Of a stretch of 64,000 nt of DNA, positions 37,455 through 47,142 are shown in pieces. The stretch spans positions 5,787,400-5,851,399 of the forward strand of contig NC_089325.1 of NCBI RefSeq assembly GCF_036669915.1. The letters run 5' to 3'. The stretch comes from Pocillopora verrucosa. Taxonomy: Eukaryota; Cnidaria; Anthozoa; Scleractinia; Pocilloporidae. Both the position numbers and the translations under genes were made by a program. Under the pieces are notes generated by a model. That model had not been told where the DNA came from and did not search any database. It saw only the letters and a program-made list of their open reading frames with translations. The stretch's first letter is position 1; the number at the start of each line of letters is the position of its first letter.

Positions 37455-38009
37455 CATCATGAGAAGTGAAATTAGATTTTGATAGAAACTCGTGATAGCC
37501 ATGCACAATATTTCTTCTTAAGCTTTATAGGGATCAGACGAGGGCATTACTTACTATCAAAAAATTTCAGCGCGGGAGCACTAAGCGGATTCGGCGCCTC
37601 TGATCTGATGCCAAACAGTTGGGGAAAAGGATTATCATAGGACAACCTTCAAGCCTGTGGACTAGAAGCGTGCTGGTCGAACTTGAAATCACGAAGGATG
37701 CAAGAAACCACTTGGGCTAACGAAAGAACAAAATAAATAAATTCATCAGTGACCAACGGCGGTTGAAGGATCGTCGAACCCGCTCTGACGTCGCTTGCGG
37801 GAGTCAAAATCTGTAGCAAGCTCAATCAGATGCGAAATTTGTAGAGACGAAAAAAGTAGACTCCATTATTGTGCAAGATCATCTTCAGGCAGGAATGAGA
37901 GACCAATCTCTCGATGGCTAAAATTCCTTCACTAGTGCATGTGGCTTCTTGCATCCTTCAGACTCTAAACAAACATCCTAGAAGTCCACAAGACTGAAAC
38001 AAGACGTGG

Positions 38010-38085
38010 CAGATCGGCGAAAACCCCAATCGCCGCACCGGACACACCTGGCGTAAAAAATCGCCAAGTGTGTCGCCGGCTCTAG
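38010..38085. repeat. Short copy of the CGCCAGGTGTGTCGCCGGC repeat
   Basis: This holds CGGCGAAAACCCCAATCGCC, GCACCGGACACACCTGGCG and CGCCAAGTGTGTCGCCGGC. It is a collapsed form of the 150-bp fold-back at 42551-42700, and its mirror is in the right arm near 48318-48390. Confidence 0.65.
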
Positions 38086-38524
38086 ATCGATCTTTGCGCC
38101 GAATGCCGCCTCGCCGTTTGGTATGAAATCAGAGGCACCGAGTCCGCAAAGCCCTCCCACGCGCTGAATTGTCTTTAAGACGCAAGACGCCTGAAAATAA
38201 ATTCATCCCTATTGTTATTTCTCAGACATCAGGTTATTGTTGTTCATTTAAATATCATTGCAGTACGTTCATTTCAATTGGGAACATGGTAGGTATAATG
38301 TTCCCTACATTGCACACATTGAAGAGATTTACGCCATGGAATGAAGGAAAAAGAAATAAACCTCCCCTCTCTCCGCAGGTTTAAGTCTTCTCGACTTTGC
38401 TTTTTTTCTCCTCTAAAAATTTTGCAAGTGACTGAGCTAGCTGCAGATGTTAGCTCCCTAAAGCTAGTGGTTGATCACGAATTGAGATCTAGTTCCATGA
38501 AAACTTTATCCATTTCACTAAGGG

Positions 38525-38642
38525 GCCCCGCCGCTAAGCAGGGCGATGAAAAATTGGTCTATAGACTCATACAACTGTTCCCCTCCACGGAAATCTTTAG
38601 TAAAAGGCGAAAGATTTGTGCGTTATGAAGGAAAACCAGAGT
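38525..38642 (-). ncRNA. U5: U5 snRNA copy 5, type A, complete
   Basis: On the minus strand: ACTCTGGTTTTCC, intact loop I, CCAATTTTTCATCG Sm region and a 3' hairpin with loop TTAGCG. The PSE-like CCCACTTGC (complement of 38691-38699) starts 57 bases upstream. Its mirror copy is at 47745-47863. Confidence 0.9.
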
Positions 38643-38887
38643 GATTGTAAGAGAGATGTAAAAGCAGTATGTCGAGGATGACTCGCTCACGCAAGTGGGG
38701 TTTATATTTATCCTTAATGCGCGTGCGCAACAAGATATGTGAGAGCCTTGGAGTTAAAAGAAACACCGTCAGGCGGTGTCTTGCAATAGATAATGTTTCC
38801 AGAAAAACGATGAGAGCGAACAAGACTGAAGTAATGTTTATAGACACGTGGTCCCTTTCTTCTAAAATTATTTCATTTATGAAATGG

Positions 38888-38988
38888 AGCCCCTTACGAC
38901 ATGTAGGGTGACGAATTGATAGTCTAAAGTACTCATTTATTTCCTCCTCTCGACGGAAATCTTTTATTGAAAATCGAAAGTACCAGTT
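38888..38988 (-). pseudogene. Class C U5-like relic 1
   Basis: The minus strand reads TACTTTCGATTTTCAAT, then AAAGATTTCCGTCGAGAGGA, ATGAGTACTTTAGA and CAATTCGTCACCCTAC. The layout follows U5 from loop I to the 3' hairpin, but loop I itself (CGCCTTTTAC) and the poly-U Sm core are lost. It looks like a decayed U5 carried along by later duplications. Confidence 0.6.
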
Positions 38989-39124
38989 AGCGTAACATAT
39001 TCGAGCTACAGCAATTGGAACGTAGTCGTACGTCTTACAATATGCATATCAAATGGTAGAGCGTTTAACTGCTTCGCTGTAACGAGGAAAAATTCCTTCC
39101 TGAAACTGCTGTTTCAAGTTAGTA

Positions 39125-39244
39125 GCCCCGCCGAAAGGCAGGGCAGCGAAAAATTAGTTCTTAGACTCATTCAGTTACTCTCCTCCACGGTAATCTTTTG
39201 TAGAAGGCAAAAGATTAGTATGCATTTTGAAGGAGAACCAGAGC
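39125..39244 (-). pseudogene. U5: U5 snRNA copy 6, type B with altered loop I
   Basis: Full length with Sm site and 3' hairpin, but loop I reads GCCTTCTAC instead of the invariant GCCTTTTAC. No CCCAYWTGC element is seen at -58. The mirror copy at 47143-47262 has the same loop change, so the change predates the inversion. It is probably not a working U5. Confidence 0.7.
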
Positions 39245-39615
39245 GAACGTGAAGATGGAAAATTCTAGCACTAGATTGATAGCAACGCACGCTGAACATG
39301 CAAGGCTTCCGTTTTGTGGCGCACAAAACGGGGGGCTTGCCACCCCAAACCCCCCAGACCTCTTTCGGATGGACAAGCTCTGCCCTGGATACGAGGTCCC
39401 TTTTCCCTTTCCAAAACAACTTAAAGAGAATGGTATTGAGTTCAGCTAACACCCAGAACGAAAGGTGAACTAGGGATGCAACGTACTGATGCAGATCTTA
39501 ACTCCTATGAGCGCCGTCAGAAAGAGCTCATTGGTCTCACAACTGCTGGTGGTCACTCATAAGACTCTGAGAGATTATCTTAAATTTCATTTAAACTTGT
39601 TTTACTTCTCGTAAT

Positions 39616-39664
39616 GACCCTGCCGAAAGACAGGGCGACGAAAAATTGGTCTTAGACTCATTCA
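39616..39664 (-). pseudogene. U5: U5 snRNA copy 7, 3' half only
   Basis: The minus strand starts GTGAATGAGTCTAAGACC and continues through the Sm site and the 3' hairpin GCCCTGTCTTTCGGCAGGGT. Loop I and the 5' half are absent. The mirror is at 46924-46972. Confidence 0.8.
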
Positions 39665-39719
39665 CGACCCTTATGAATTTTCCTAAACTCTGTTTACATT
39701 TGTTCCGCTTCTTTGGATG

Positions 39720-39838
39720 GCCCCGCCGTAAGGCAGGGCGACAAAAAAATTGGTCTACAGACTCATTCAACTGTTCTCCTCCACGGAAATCTTTAGTAAA
39801 AGGCGAAAGATTTATGCGTGATGAAGGAAAACCAGAGT
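39720..39838 (-). ncRNA. U5: U5 snRNA copy 8, type A, complete
   Basis: All parts are present, with Sm region CCAATTTTTTTGTCG and 3' hairpin loop TTACGG. The PSE-like CCCACTTGC (complement of 39888-39896) is at -58, followed by GCGAGAGCGAGTCATC. The mirror is at 46751-46869. A 134-codon frame across this region on the minus strand is read-through of the RNA gene. Confidence 0.91.
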
Positions 39839-40121
39839 GACTAACAAATTGTACGTAATAGAGGTCTGTTGAAGATGACTCGCTCTCGCAAGTGGGGTTT
39901 ACATTTATCCTCTGTGCGCCTGCGCACCAAGTTCTAAGTTCTAAGATATGTGAAAGCTTGAAGTTATAAGAAATATCGTAAAAATTGGTGTACAAACACA
40001 GGCGGTGTCCGACAATTGATAATGTTCAGTCCCAGGAAAACAATTAGAACGAACAAGGCTGAAGTAACGTTTACAGAGACTTGCTTCATTTCTTTTCAGC
40101 TTAATATTATTAATGATATGA

Positions 40122-40220
40122 AGGCCCAAGAACATGCGGGGTGACGAATTGATATTCTAAAGTACTCATTTCTTTTCTCCTCTCGACGGAAATCTTCAGT
40201 GGAAAAACGAATGTACCAGT
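40122..40220 (-). pseudogene. Class C U5-like relic 2
   Basis: The minus strand reads TTCGTTTTTCCACTGAAGAT, TTCCGTCGAGAGGAGAAAAG, ATGAGTACTTTAGAATATCA and CGTCACCCCGCATGTTC. It belongs to the same family as the other class C relics, and its mirror is at 46371-46466. Confidence 0.6.
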
Positions 40221-40396
40221 CAGCTTGGCAAAATTCGATTTAAAGCAAGTCGCCTGTACGTCTTACAACATGCTCATCAAGCCATGAAAAATAGTGGGGC
40301 GTTGAACTGCTTCCCTGTAACAAAGGAAAACACTTTCCTAAAACTGCCATTTGTTTTGCCTTATCGTATCATTTCATATTATTTTTCATGTTTATA

Positions 40397-40516
40397 GCCC
40401 CGCCGAAAGGCAGGGCGGCGAAAAATTACTTGTTAGACTCATTAAGTTATTCTCCTCCACGGTAATCTTTAGTAAAAGGCGAAAGATTAGTACGCATATT
40501 GAAGGAGAACCAGAGT
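40397..40516 (-). ncRNA. U5: U5 snRNA copy 9, type B, complete
   Basis: Type B body: ACTCTGGTTCTCCTTCAATA, loop I intact, AAAGATTACCGTGGAGGAGA, GTAATTTTTCGCCG and GCCCTGCCTTTCGGCGGGGC. The upstream region differs from type A but has CCCATATGC (complement of 40567-40575) at -59 and GCATGCGCAC farther out. The mirror is at 46067-46186. Confidence 0.9.
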
Positions 40517-40904
40517 GAACTTTAAGATGGAGAATTCTAGCACTAGATTGAAAACAACGCACAAAGGCATATGGGACACCGGTCCCAAAGAAGACCATAA
40601 CAATTTATGGAGTGCGCATGCACGTCAGCGCCCTGGAGAAGTCGAAAGCCTCCGGTAAAATCTTGGTTACCCTGGTTTAGAGTTTTTCTCTTGTTCCAGA
40701 TATAATGTGCTTTGATTTGTGGTTATTTTGGTATGGTATAACTTAAATTCTGGTCTGTGAAAAGCAAGTGGACGAAAAAAAAGCGGGGTTCAGACAAAGC
40801 TGACTGCAGCAAACATTACACGTCTCGGTTGATTAATCTAGCAAATAAAGTTCTGCAAATGCCTTGTTTAGCGAAAAGTGAGTATAAAGTAAAAGAATTG
40901 TATG

Positions 40905-41155
40905 CATAATAAATGCGTCCACAGAGTTAAAAATGTATGACACCCAGCGAGTAACACGGTCCCAATCCAGAAACTTGATAGCTCCTTCGAGAAGTGTTCG
41001 AATTGTCGTATTTAACGAGCCGCGACAGACGAACCTGTCCGCCATAACGACAAATACTAATATTCCTCTTTTATATGGCTTCTATCAGTTCTTTGTACGG
41101 TTCATTTCCTTTATACTTGACCGGAAACAATGGATTGCATTCTTAGTATGACAAA
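40905..41155. repeat. Spacer shared directly with 50085-50325
   Basis: The sequence from ATAATAAATGCGTCCACAG to ATTGCATTCTTAGT matches 50085-50325 in the same orientation. Together with 39838-40904 it forms one direct copy of 49064-50325. The right inverted arm lacks this spacer. Confidence 0.75.
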
Positions 41156-41573
41156 CTGGCGGACTCAGCGCCTATGATCTGATACCAAACAATATGCAGG
41201 TAATTTACGCGAAGATCAATATGACAGAAACCTCTCTGTTTTTCTTTTAAGTGGAGAAGTGCAAGTTGATGGGATCTTTAAGCTTTTATTGCGTCGCCTG
41301 TCCTTTGGTGGAACTCCATTAGTGAGACAGATCTGAGAAGAGAGGAAACAAGTGTCTACAAACATTACTTTAAACGGGATCGCTACCATAGTTTTCCTAG
41401 AAATAGTTATTCATCGCTAGACAGGGCCTGTGGTTGTATGAAAATTTTGTGCTTCGTATAATTTTTTATAGATCTTGTAATTTAGTGCGCAGGCGCGTAA
41501 ATGATAAATGCAAACCCCACTTGCGTTAGCGAGTCATCTTCGATATACCGCTTGATTCACTCATTGAGAATTA

Positions 41574-41691
41574 ACTCTGGTTTTCCTTCATAACGCACAA
41601 ATCTTTCGCCTTTTACTAAAGATTTCCGTGGAGGAGAACAGTCGAATGAGTCTGTAACTCAATTTTTTGTTGCCCTGTCTTGAGGCGGGGC
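41574..41691 (+). ncRNA. U5: U5 snRNA copy 10, type A, complete
   Basis: Starts ACTCTGGTTTTCCTTCATAA, loop I intact, Sm region TCAATTTTTTGTTG, 3' hairpin GCCCTGTCTTGAGGCGGGGC. The PSE-like CCCACTTGC at 41516-41524 is at -58, with ATGCAAA just before it, as at copy 4, its direct duplicate. Confidence 0.9.
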
Positions 41692-42167
41692 CCCTAAATG
41701 AAGTGGAATTAATGTGATGGATTTTCAAATTAACTCGTGAAAGCCATACCCATCATTTTCTTCTTTGGCTTTCTATGGATAGGAAGAAGGCTTTACTTAG
41801 TATCAAATAATTTCAGCGCGGGAGCGCTTGGCGGATTCGGCGCCTCTGATCTGATGCCAACCAGTTGGGGCAAAGAATGATCATAGGACAACCTTTAAGC
41901 ATGTGGACTCCGAGCGTGCAAGTCGAATGTGAAATTACGAAGGATGCAAGAAACCACGTGGGCTAACGAATAAACTCTCGCTTTGAGATGAATTCATCAG
42001 TGACCAACGGCGGTTGAAGGATCGTCGAACTCGCTCAACGTCGCTTGTGCGATTTAAAACAAGCAGCAAGCTCAGTCAGATGCGAAATTTGTAGAGACGA
42101 AAAAAAGGTATAAATGGGGTAAGTTTCTATAGAAACTGTGGTGCTACGCTGGCGAGAGAGTATAAAA

Positions 42168-42356
42168 GATATTTTAGTGTTAACAACTGAGTTGAAAACG
42201 AAAATTGACCTCCGTATAGAGTTTAAAGGCTGACGTTTCGAGCGCTAGCACTTCGTCAATTGCTCTGACGAAGGGCTAACGCTCGAAACGTCAGCGTTTA
42301 AACTCTCTACGGTGGCCAATTTACGTTTTCAACTCAGTTGTTAGCACTAAAATATC
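42168..42356. repeat. Fold-back MITE inserted in U5 unit 2
   Basis: GATATTTTAGTGTTAACAAC and its inverse GTTGTTAGCACTAAAATATC bound the element. The arms include GACGTTTCGAGCGCTAGCAC and GCTAACGCTCGAAACGTC. It belongs to the same family as 6868-7051 and is absent from the matching place in unit 1, so it arrived after that duplication. Confidence 0.8.
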
Positions 42357-42550
42357 CGAAAAAAAAGTAGACTCCATTATTTTGCAAGATCGTCTTTAGG
42401 CAGGAATGAGAGATCAATCTCTCGAAGGCTAAAATTCTTTTACTAATGCATATGGCTTCATGCATATGCATCCTTCAGACCTTCACGTTCGAGCAGCATC
42501 CTCGAACTCCACAATACTAAAACAACACGTGACGGACAGATTTATCTAAA

Positions 42551-42700
42551 GCCGGCAACACACCTGGCGATTTTATTCGCCGATCGTGGCGAATCTAGTC
42601 GCTGCGATCAGCGAAAATTGCAATCGCCGCACCGGACACACCTGACGATTTTTGTCGATCACCGTGACCGGAGTATAAAATCGCCAGGTGTGTCGCCGGC
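42551..42700. repeat. 150-bp fold-back repeat with GCCGGC ends
   Basis: The ends are GCCGGCAACACACCTGGCGA and its inverse TCGCCAGGTGTGTCGCCGGC. Internal inverted parts include CGCCGATCGTGGCG. A shorter form sits at the matching place in unit 1 (38010-38085) and in the right arm. Confidence 0.75.
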
Positions 42701-43158
42701 TTAAGATCGATCTTTGCGCCAAATGCTGACTCGCCGTTTGGTATGAGATCAGAGGCGCCGAGTCCGCAAAGCGCTCCTACGCGCTGACTTGTCTTTAAGA
42801 CGCAAGACGCTTGAGAGTAAATTCATCCCTATTGTTATTTTTCAGAGATCAGGTTATTGTTGTTCATTTAAATGCCATTGCAGTAAGTTCATTTCAGCAG
42901 GGAACATTGTTGGTATAATGTTCCCTACTTTGTAAACATTGAAGGGATTTACGCCATGGAATGAAGGAAAAAGAAATAAACTTCCCCTCTCTCCTTAGGC
43001 TCAAGATTTCTTCGACTTTGCTTTTTTTCTCCACTGAAATTTTGTAAGAGAATGAGCTAGCTGCAGATTCAAACTCCTTAGAGCACCCTTTTCAAGCGCC
43101 GATGGTTAATCACGAATGAAATCTTGTTCCAAGAAAACTTTATCTATTTCACTTTTGA

Positions 43159-43278
43159 ACCCCGCCGCAAGGCAGGGCGATAAAAAAAATTGGTCTATAG
43201 ACTCATACAACTGTTACCCTCCACGGAAATCTTTAGTAAAAGGCGAAAGATTTGTGCGTTATGAAGGAAAACCAGAGT
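43159..43278 (-). ncRNA. U5: U5 snRNA copy 11, type A, complete
   Basis: Starts ACTCTGGTTTTCCTTCATAA, loop I intact, Sm region CCAATTTTTTTTATCG and 3' hairpin GCCCTGCCTTGCGGCGGGGT. The PSE-like CCCACTTGC (complement of 43328-43336) is at -58. It is the direct duplicate of copy 5. Confidence 0.89.
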
Positions 43279-43532
43279 TATCTAATAACGGGATGTGAAA
43301 TCGGTATGTCGAGGATGACTTGCTCACGCAAGTGGGGTTTATATTTATCCTTAACGCGCGTGCGCAACAAATTCAAGATATATGAGAACCTTGAAGTTCT
43401 AAGAAACACCGTTAGGCAGTGTCTTGCAATAGGTAATGTTTCCAGAAAAACGATGAGAGCGAACAAGACTGAAGTAATGTTTACAGACATTTGGTCCCTT
43501 TCTTCTCAAGTTATTTCATTTACATATGATAT

Positions 43533-43632
43533 GGAGCCCTAACAACATGCAGGGTGACGAATTGAAAGTCTAAAAGCGTTTATTTATTTCCTCCTCTCGA
43601 CGGAAATATTTCTTGGAAAATCGAAAGTACCA
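43533..43632 (-). pseudogene. Class C U5-like relic 3
   Basis: This has the same layout as relic 1: TACTTTCGATTTTCCAAG, ATATTTCCGTCGAGAGGAGG, CAATTCGTCACCCTGCATG. The decay is shared across the class. Confidence 0.55.
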
Positions 43633-43726
43633 TTCAGCTAAAAATATTCGACCTGAAGCAATTGGAACATACATGCTTCCCTGTGACGAGAGAGAATACC
43701 TTCTAAGCTGCTTTTTCAAGTTAGTA

Positions 43727-43846
43727 GCCCCGCTGAAAGGCAGGGCAGCGAAAAATTCGTTCCTAAACTCATTCAATTATTCTCCTCCACGGTAATCTTT
43801 AGTAAAAGGCGAAAGATTAGTACCAATTTTGAAGGAGAACCAGAGC
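43727..43846 (-). ncRNA. U5: U5 snRNA copy 12, type B, complete
   Basis: B-type body with intact loop I (AATCTTTCGCCTTTTACT), AAAGATTACCGTGGAGGAGA and 3' hairpin GCCCTGCCTTTCAGCGGGGC. The upstream element is TCCATATGC (complement of 43897-43905) at -59, one base off the common form. It is the direct duplicate of the altered copy 6, but its own loop is normal. Confidence 0.85.
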
Positions 43847-44494
43847 TTTAGATAAATTAGAGTATCCTAGCACTGGATTGATGGCAACGCTCAAAGGCAT
43901 ATGGAACACCGGTCCCAAAGAAGGCCACAACAATTTATGGAGTGCGCATGTACGTCAGCGTCCTGTAGAAGTCGAAAGCCTCAGGTAAAAACCTTGTAGA
44001 AAGGACGAACTTTATTAATGTGGTGACCAACGCAGGGTTGCGAAGATAGGATAGTTTCGTAGGACGATTTATAGGAGAGAGACAGGATTTTCGAAGACAA
44101 GATGGATCGGCGGCGTGGAGAGACCTCCACGCACGCAGTACTGAGGCGTAAAACAGAGGCAACTTTGCTGGAGAGAATTCGAGGGGATGGGTTAAGTCGT
44201 CGACAGTCGGAACTTCGAAATGGTTCATGAACCAAAAGTTCATTAGAGGGACCCATCAGTTGGAAGATGTGAAGAACTGCTGGAGCCATTGAACATGCAA
44301 GGCTTCCGTTTTGTGGCGGATGGATGCCACCCCAAACCCCCCGTGAACGAGGGATGTAACGTACTGATTCAGATCTTAACTCCTATGAGCGCCGTCAGAG
44401 AGAGTTCATCGGTCTCTCAACTGCTGGTGGTCACTCGTGAGACCTTAATAAACTATTCTAAACTTCTTTTTTAATTATTTCATTTCTTTTAATG

Positions 44495-44570
44495 GCCCTG
44501 CAGAAAGGCAGGGCGACAAAAAATTAGCCGATAGACTCATTCAACCGTTCTCCTCCACGGATATCTTTAG
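44495..44570 (-). pseudogene. U5: U5 snRNA copy 13, cut by a retroelement
   Basis: The 3' hairpin (GCCCTGCCTTTCTGCAGGGC), Sm site and stem are present as far as CTAAAGATATCCGTGGAGGA. Then the gene stops inside loop I at 44570, where a T run, the poly(A) end of the element on its right, begins. Confidence 0.8.
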
Positions 44571-45676
44571 TTTTTTTTATATTTAAGTGAACGGCCAGGC
44601 TCCCGTGAGGGCGGTGCAATGCCTGCCGATCTACAGACCTAATCTAACCCATGGCTAAAAGTGTAATGCCTTAGGGTTGGGTCCACCATAAACCGAGGGC
44701 CACTAGATACCAACTTCGTTGGGGAATCGAACCCCACCTCGCAAACATTGAACACACTCACACCAAAAATTGAACACGCCCGCTCCAAAAAACAAACGAA
44801 CAAAACGGATACAAGAACATAGAAAAAACTTAGTTACTATTATTTATAATATTATTTACATTATTATTTACATTGGTGCTAATACTAGAGTTATTACAAA
44901 ACTTACAAAAGTCATTAACTATAACTGATTTCTTTCTACATTTCGGGACCCCCACAACAGAAGTGGGGGTAGTACGCTTAAGCAACTCAGCGGCTAACAA
45001 AGCAGCCGTAGGGACCACAGAACGAGAGCTGTTTCGAGAAACATTGACAATACCGTCACCAACCGTAGAAGAGGAGGACGAAGCCTTGTTTTACATTATT
45101 TACATTATTAACTTTACTAATTCCACTACTATTAACATTGGCACCAGAGCTATTGCTATTAAGAGCGATATTCTTAACACTTAAGGCCTTCGCAGGCAGC
45201 CTCTGGAAATGCGACCCAGTATGGTCCGTAAACACCGCACACAAAACATTACTGTGCTCAGTAGACCCAACCATATCAATAATAGACACCCTAAAGGAAA
45301 TCCGATAGGAAAGGTCATCCTTAACCTTGAGAATAAACTGAGTAAACTCTTCCTCAGACACCTTATCACTAGTATCCGCTTTGGAAATACGGACAAGATT
45401 CGCATGTACTGCATAAACGCCCCACTCTCAAAAGTTATACGGACCTCATCCGAGTCGGCCGCAGGGGAAACCCCACACACCTTACCGCCTCTATACGAAA
45501 TAACGTAGGCAACATCCCCGGAACACTGGCACAACATATCGCGATACCCCACAAAAAACTTCCTACGAAGCTCAGGGGTGAAAATCCTACATGAAGCAAC
45601 ACGCGAGGGGACAGAGACTGCAGGGACAGTCTGAGAGGACCCAACGGGAGAACCAGAGGGGCCAGAGATCGCCACC
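44571..45676 (-). mobile_element. Retroelement copy A, poly(A)-tailed, broken
   Basis: On the minus strand the element ends with GGGAGCCTGGCCGTTCACTT and an A-rich tail abutting U5 copy 13, which is typical of non-LTR retrotransposons. A reading frame (for example CRIFTPELRRKFFVGYRDML, VAYVISYRGGKVCGVSP) covers the upstream part, broken in a few places. I recognise no enzyme domain and cannot name the family. A tRNA T-arm-like segment, GGGGTTCGATTCCCC, lies near 44721-44735. No target-site duplication is seen. The last frame to the right runs on into flanking DNA by chance. Copy B at 51660-52281 and a tail fragment at 60738-60800 are relatives. Confidence 0.6.
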
Positions 45677-46066
45677 GCATACAATTCTTTTACTTTACGC
45701 TCACTTTTCGCTAAACAAGGCATTTACAGAACTTTATTTGCTAGATTAATCAACAGAGACGTGTAATGTTTGCTGCAGTCAGCTTTGTCTGAACCCCGCT
45801 TTTTTTTTCGTCTACTTGCTTTTCACAGACCAGAATTTAAGTTATACCATACCAAAATAACCAGAAATCAAAGCACATTATATCGGGAACAAGAGAAAAA
45901 CTCTAAACCAGGGTAACCAAGATTTTAACGGAGGCTTTCGACTTTTCCAGGGCGCTGACGTGCATGCGCACTCCATAAATTGTTGTGGTCTTCTTTGGGA
46001 CCGGTGTCCCATATGCCTTTGTGCGTTGTTTTCAATCGAGTGCTAGAATTCTCCATCTTAAAGTTC

Positions 46067-46186
46067 ACTCTGGTTCTCCTTCAATATGCATACTAATCTT
46101 TCGCCTTTTACTAAAGATTACCGTGAAGGAGAATAACTTAATGAGTCTAACAAGTAATTTTTCGCCGCCCTGCATTTCGGCGGGGC
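46067..46186 (+). ncRNA. U5: U5 snRNA copy 14, type B, complete
   Basis: B-type body, loop I intact. It differs from its mirror, copy 9, at a few bases: GTGAAGG for GTGGAGG, and ATTTCG for CTTTCG in the 3' hairpin loop. The PSE-like CCCATATGC at 46008-46016 is at -59. Confidence 0.88.
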
Positions 46187-46370
46187 TATAAACATGAAAA
46201 ATAACATGAAATGATACGATAAGGCAAAACAAATGGCAGCTTTAGGAAAGTGTTTTCCTTTGTTACAGGGAAGCAGTTCAACGCCCCACTATTTTTCATG
46301 GCTTGATGAGCATGTTGTAAGACGTACAGGCGCATTCCACTTGCTTTAAATCGAATTTTGCCAAGCTGAC

Positions 46371-46466
46371 TGGTACTTTCGTTTTTCCACTGAAGATTTC
46401 CGTCGAGAGGAGAAAAGAAATGAGTACTTTAGAATATCAATTCGTCACCCCGCGCGTTATTGGGCC
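46371..46466 (+). pseudogene. Class C U5-like relic 4
   Basis: TGGTACTTTCGTTTTTCCAC, TGAAGATTTCCGTCGAGAGG, TGAGTACTTTAGAATATCAA and TTCGTCACCCCGCGCG. It is the mirror of relic 2, with no normal loop I and no poly-U Sm core. Confidence 0.6.
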
Positions 46467-46750
46467 TTCATATCATTAATAATATTAAGCTGAAAAGAAA
46501 GGAAGCAAGTCTCTGTAAACGTTACTTCAGCCTTGTTCGTTCTAATCGTTTTCCTGGGACTGAACATTATCAATTGTCGGACACCGCCTGTGTTTGTACA
46601 CCAATGTTTACGATATTTCTTATAACCTCAAGCTTACACATATCTTAGAACTTAGAACTTGGTGCGCAGGCGCACAGAGGATAAATGTAAACCCCACATG
46701 CGAGAGCGAGTCATCTTCAACAGACCTCTATTACGTACAATTTGTTAGTC

Positions 46751-46869
46751 ACTCTGGTTTTCCTTCATCACGCATAAATCTTTCGCCTTTTACTAAAGAT
46801 TTCCGTGGAGGAGAACAGTTGAATGAGTCTGTAGACCAATTTTTTCGTCGCCCTGCCTTACGGCGGGGC
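46751..46869 (+). ncRNA. U5: U5 snRNA copy 15, type A, complete
   Basis: ACTCTGGTTTTCCTTCATCA, loop I intact, GAACAGTTGAATGAGTCTGT, CCAATTTTTTCGTCG and GCCCTGCCTTACGGCGGGGC. The PSE-like CCCACATGC at 46693-46701 is at -58, preceded by TGCGCAGGCGCAC. It is the mirror of copy 8. Confidence 0.92.
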
Positions 46870-46923
46870 CATCCAAAGAAGCGGAACAAATGTAAACAGA
46901 GTTTAGGAAAATTCATAAGGGTC

Positions 46924-46972
46924 GTGAATGAGTCTAAGACCAATTTTTCGTCGCCCTGTCTTTCGGCAGGGT
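46924..46972 (+). pseudogene. U5: U5 snRNA copy 16, 3' half only
   Basis: GTGAATGAGTCTAAGACC, CAATTTTTCGTCG and GCCCTGTCTTTCGGCAGGGT. It lacks loop I and is the mirror of copy 7. Confidence 0.8.
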
Positions 46973-47142
46973 CATTACGAGAAGTAAAACAAGGTTAAAT
47001 GAAATTTAGGATAATCTCTCAGAGTCTTATGAGTGACCACCAGCCGTTGTGAGACCAATGAGCTCTTTCTGACGGCGCTCATAGGAGTTAAGATCTGCAT
47101 CAGTACGTTGCATCCCTAGTTCACCTTTCCATCTTCACGTTC

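Larger units (their letters stand above)
37345..40904. repeat. U5: Left arm of the large inverted duplication
   Basis: This arm matches the reverse complement of 45677-49055. By-eye comparison of two segments (38669-38911 and about 40397-40660) shows roughly 97-98 percent identity, with a few indels of which the largest is about 200 bases near 39262-39460. It contains U5 copies 4 to 9. The inner edge is after GAATTGTATGC. Confidence 0.88.
41250..44510. repeat. U5: Direct duplicate of the 37010-39625 unit
   Basis: The sequence from GTGGAGAAGTGCAAGTTGAT onward follows 37010-39625 in the same orientation and gene order (U5 plus, then three minus U5 copies), with more divergence than between the inverted arms. 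It also carries a fold-back MITE at 42168-42356 and extra sequence at about 43995-44290 that unit 1 lacks. Confidence 0.8.

Noticed and set aside
38669-38911. 80-codon frame and its mirror at 47476-47718 with few differences
   Set aside because: Conservation is due to the recent inverted duplication, and the frame covers the U5 upstream region. No protein family is seen.
39591-39995. 134-codon frame on minus, and its near twin at 46594-46998 on plus
   Set aside because: They are translations across U5 copies 8/7 and 15/16 and their flanks. The shared peptide (INLSPFTKDFRGGEQ) is the U5 loop and stem read as codons.
45181-45723. 180-codon frame taken as a host gene
   Set aside because: Its first codons lie in the inverted arm (also present without the frame at 40859 and 50037), and the rest is retroelement copy A.
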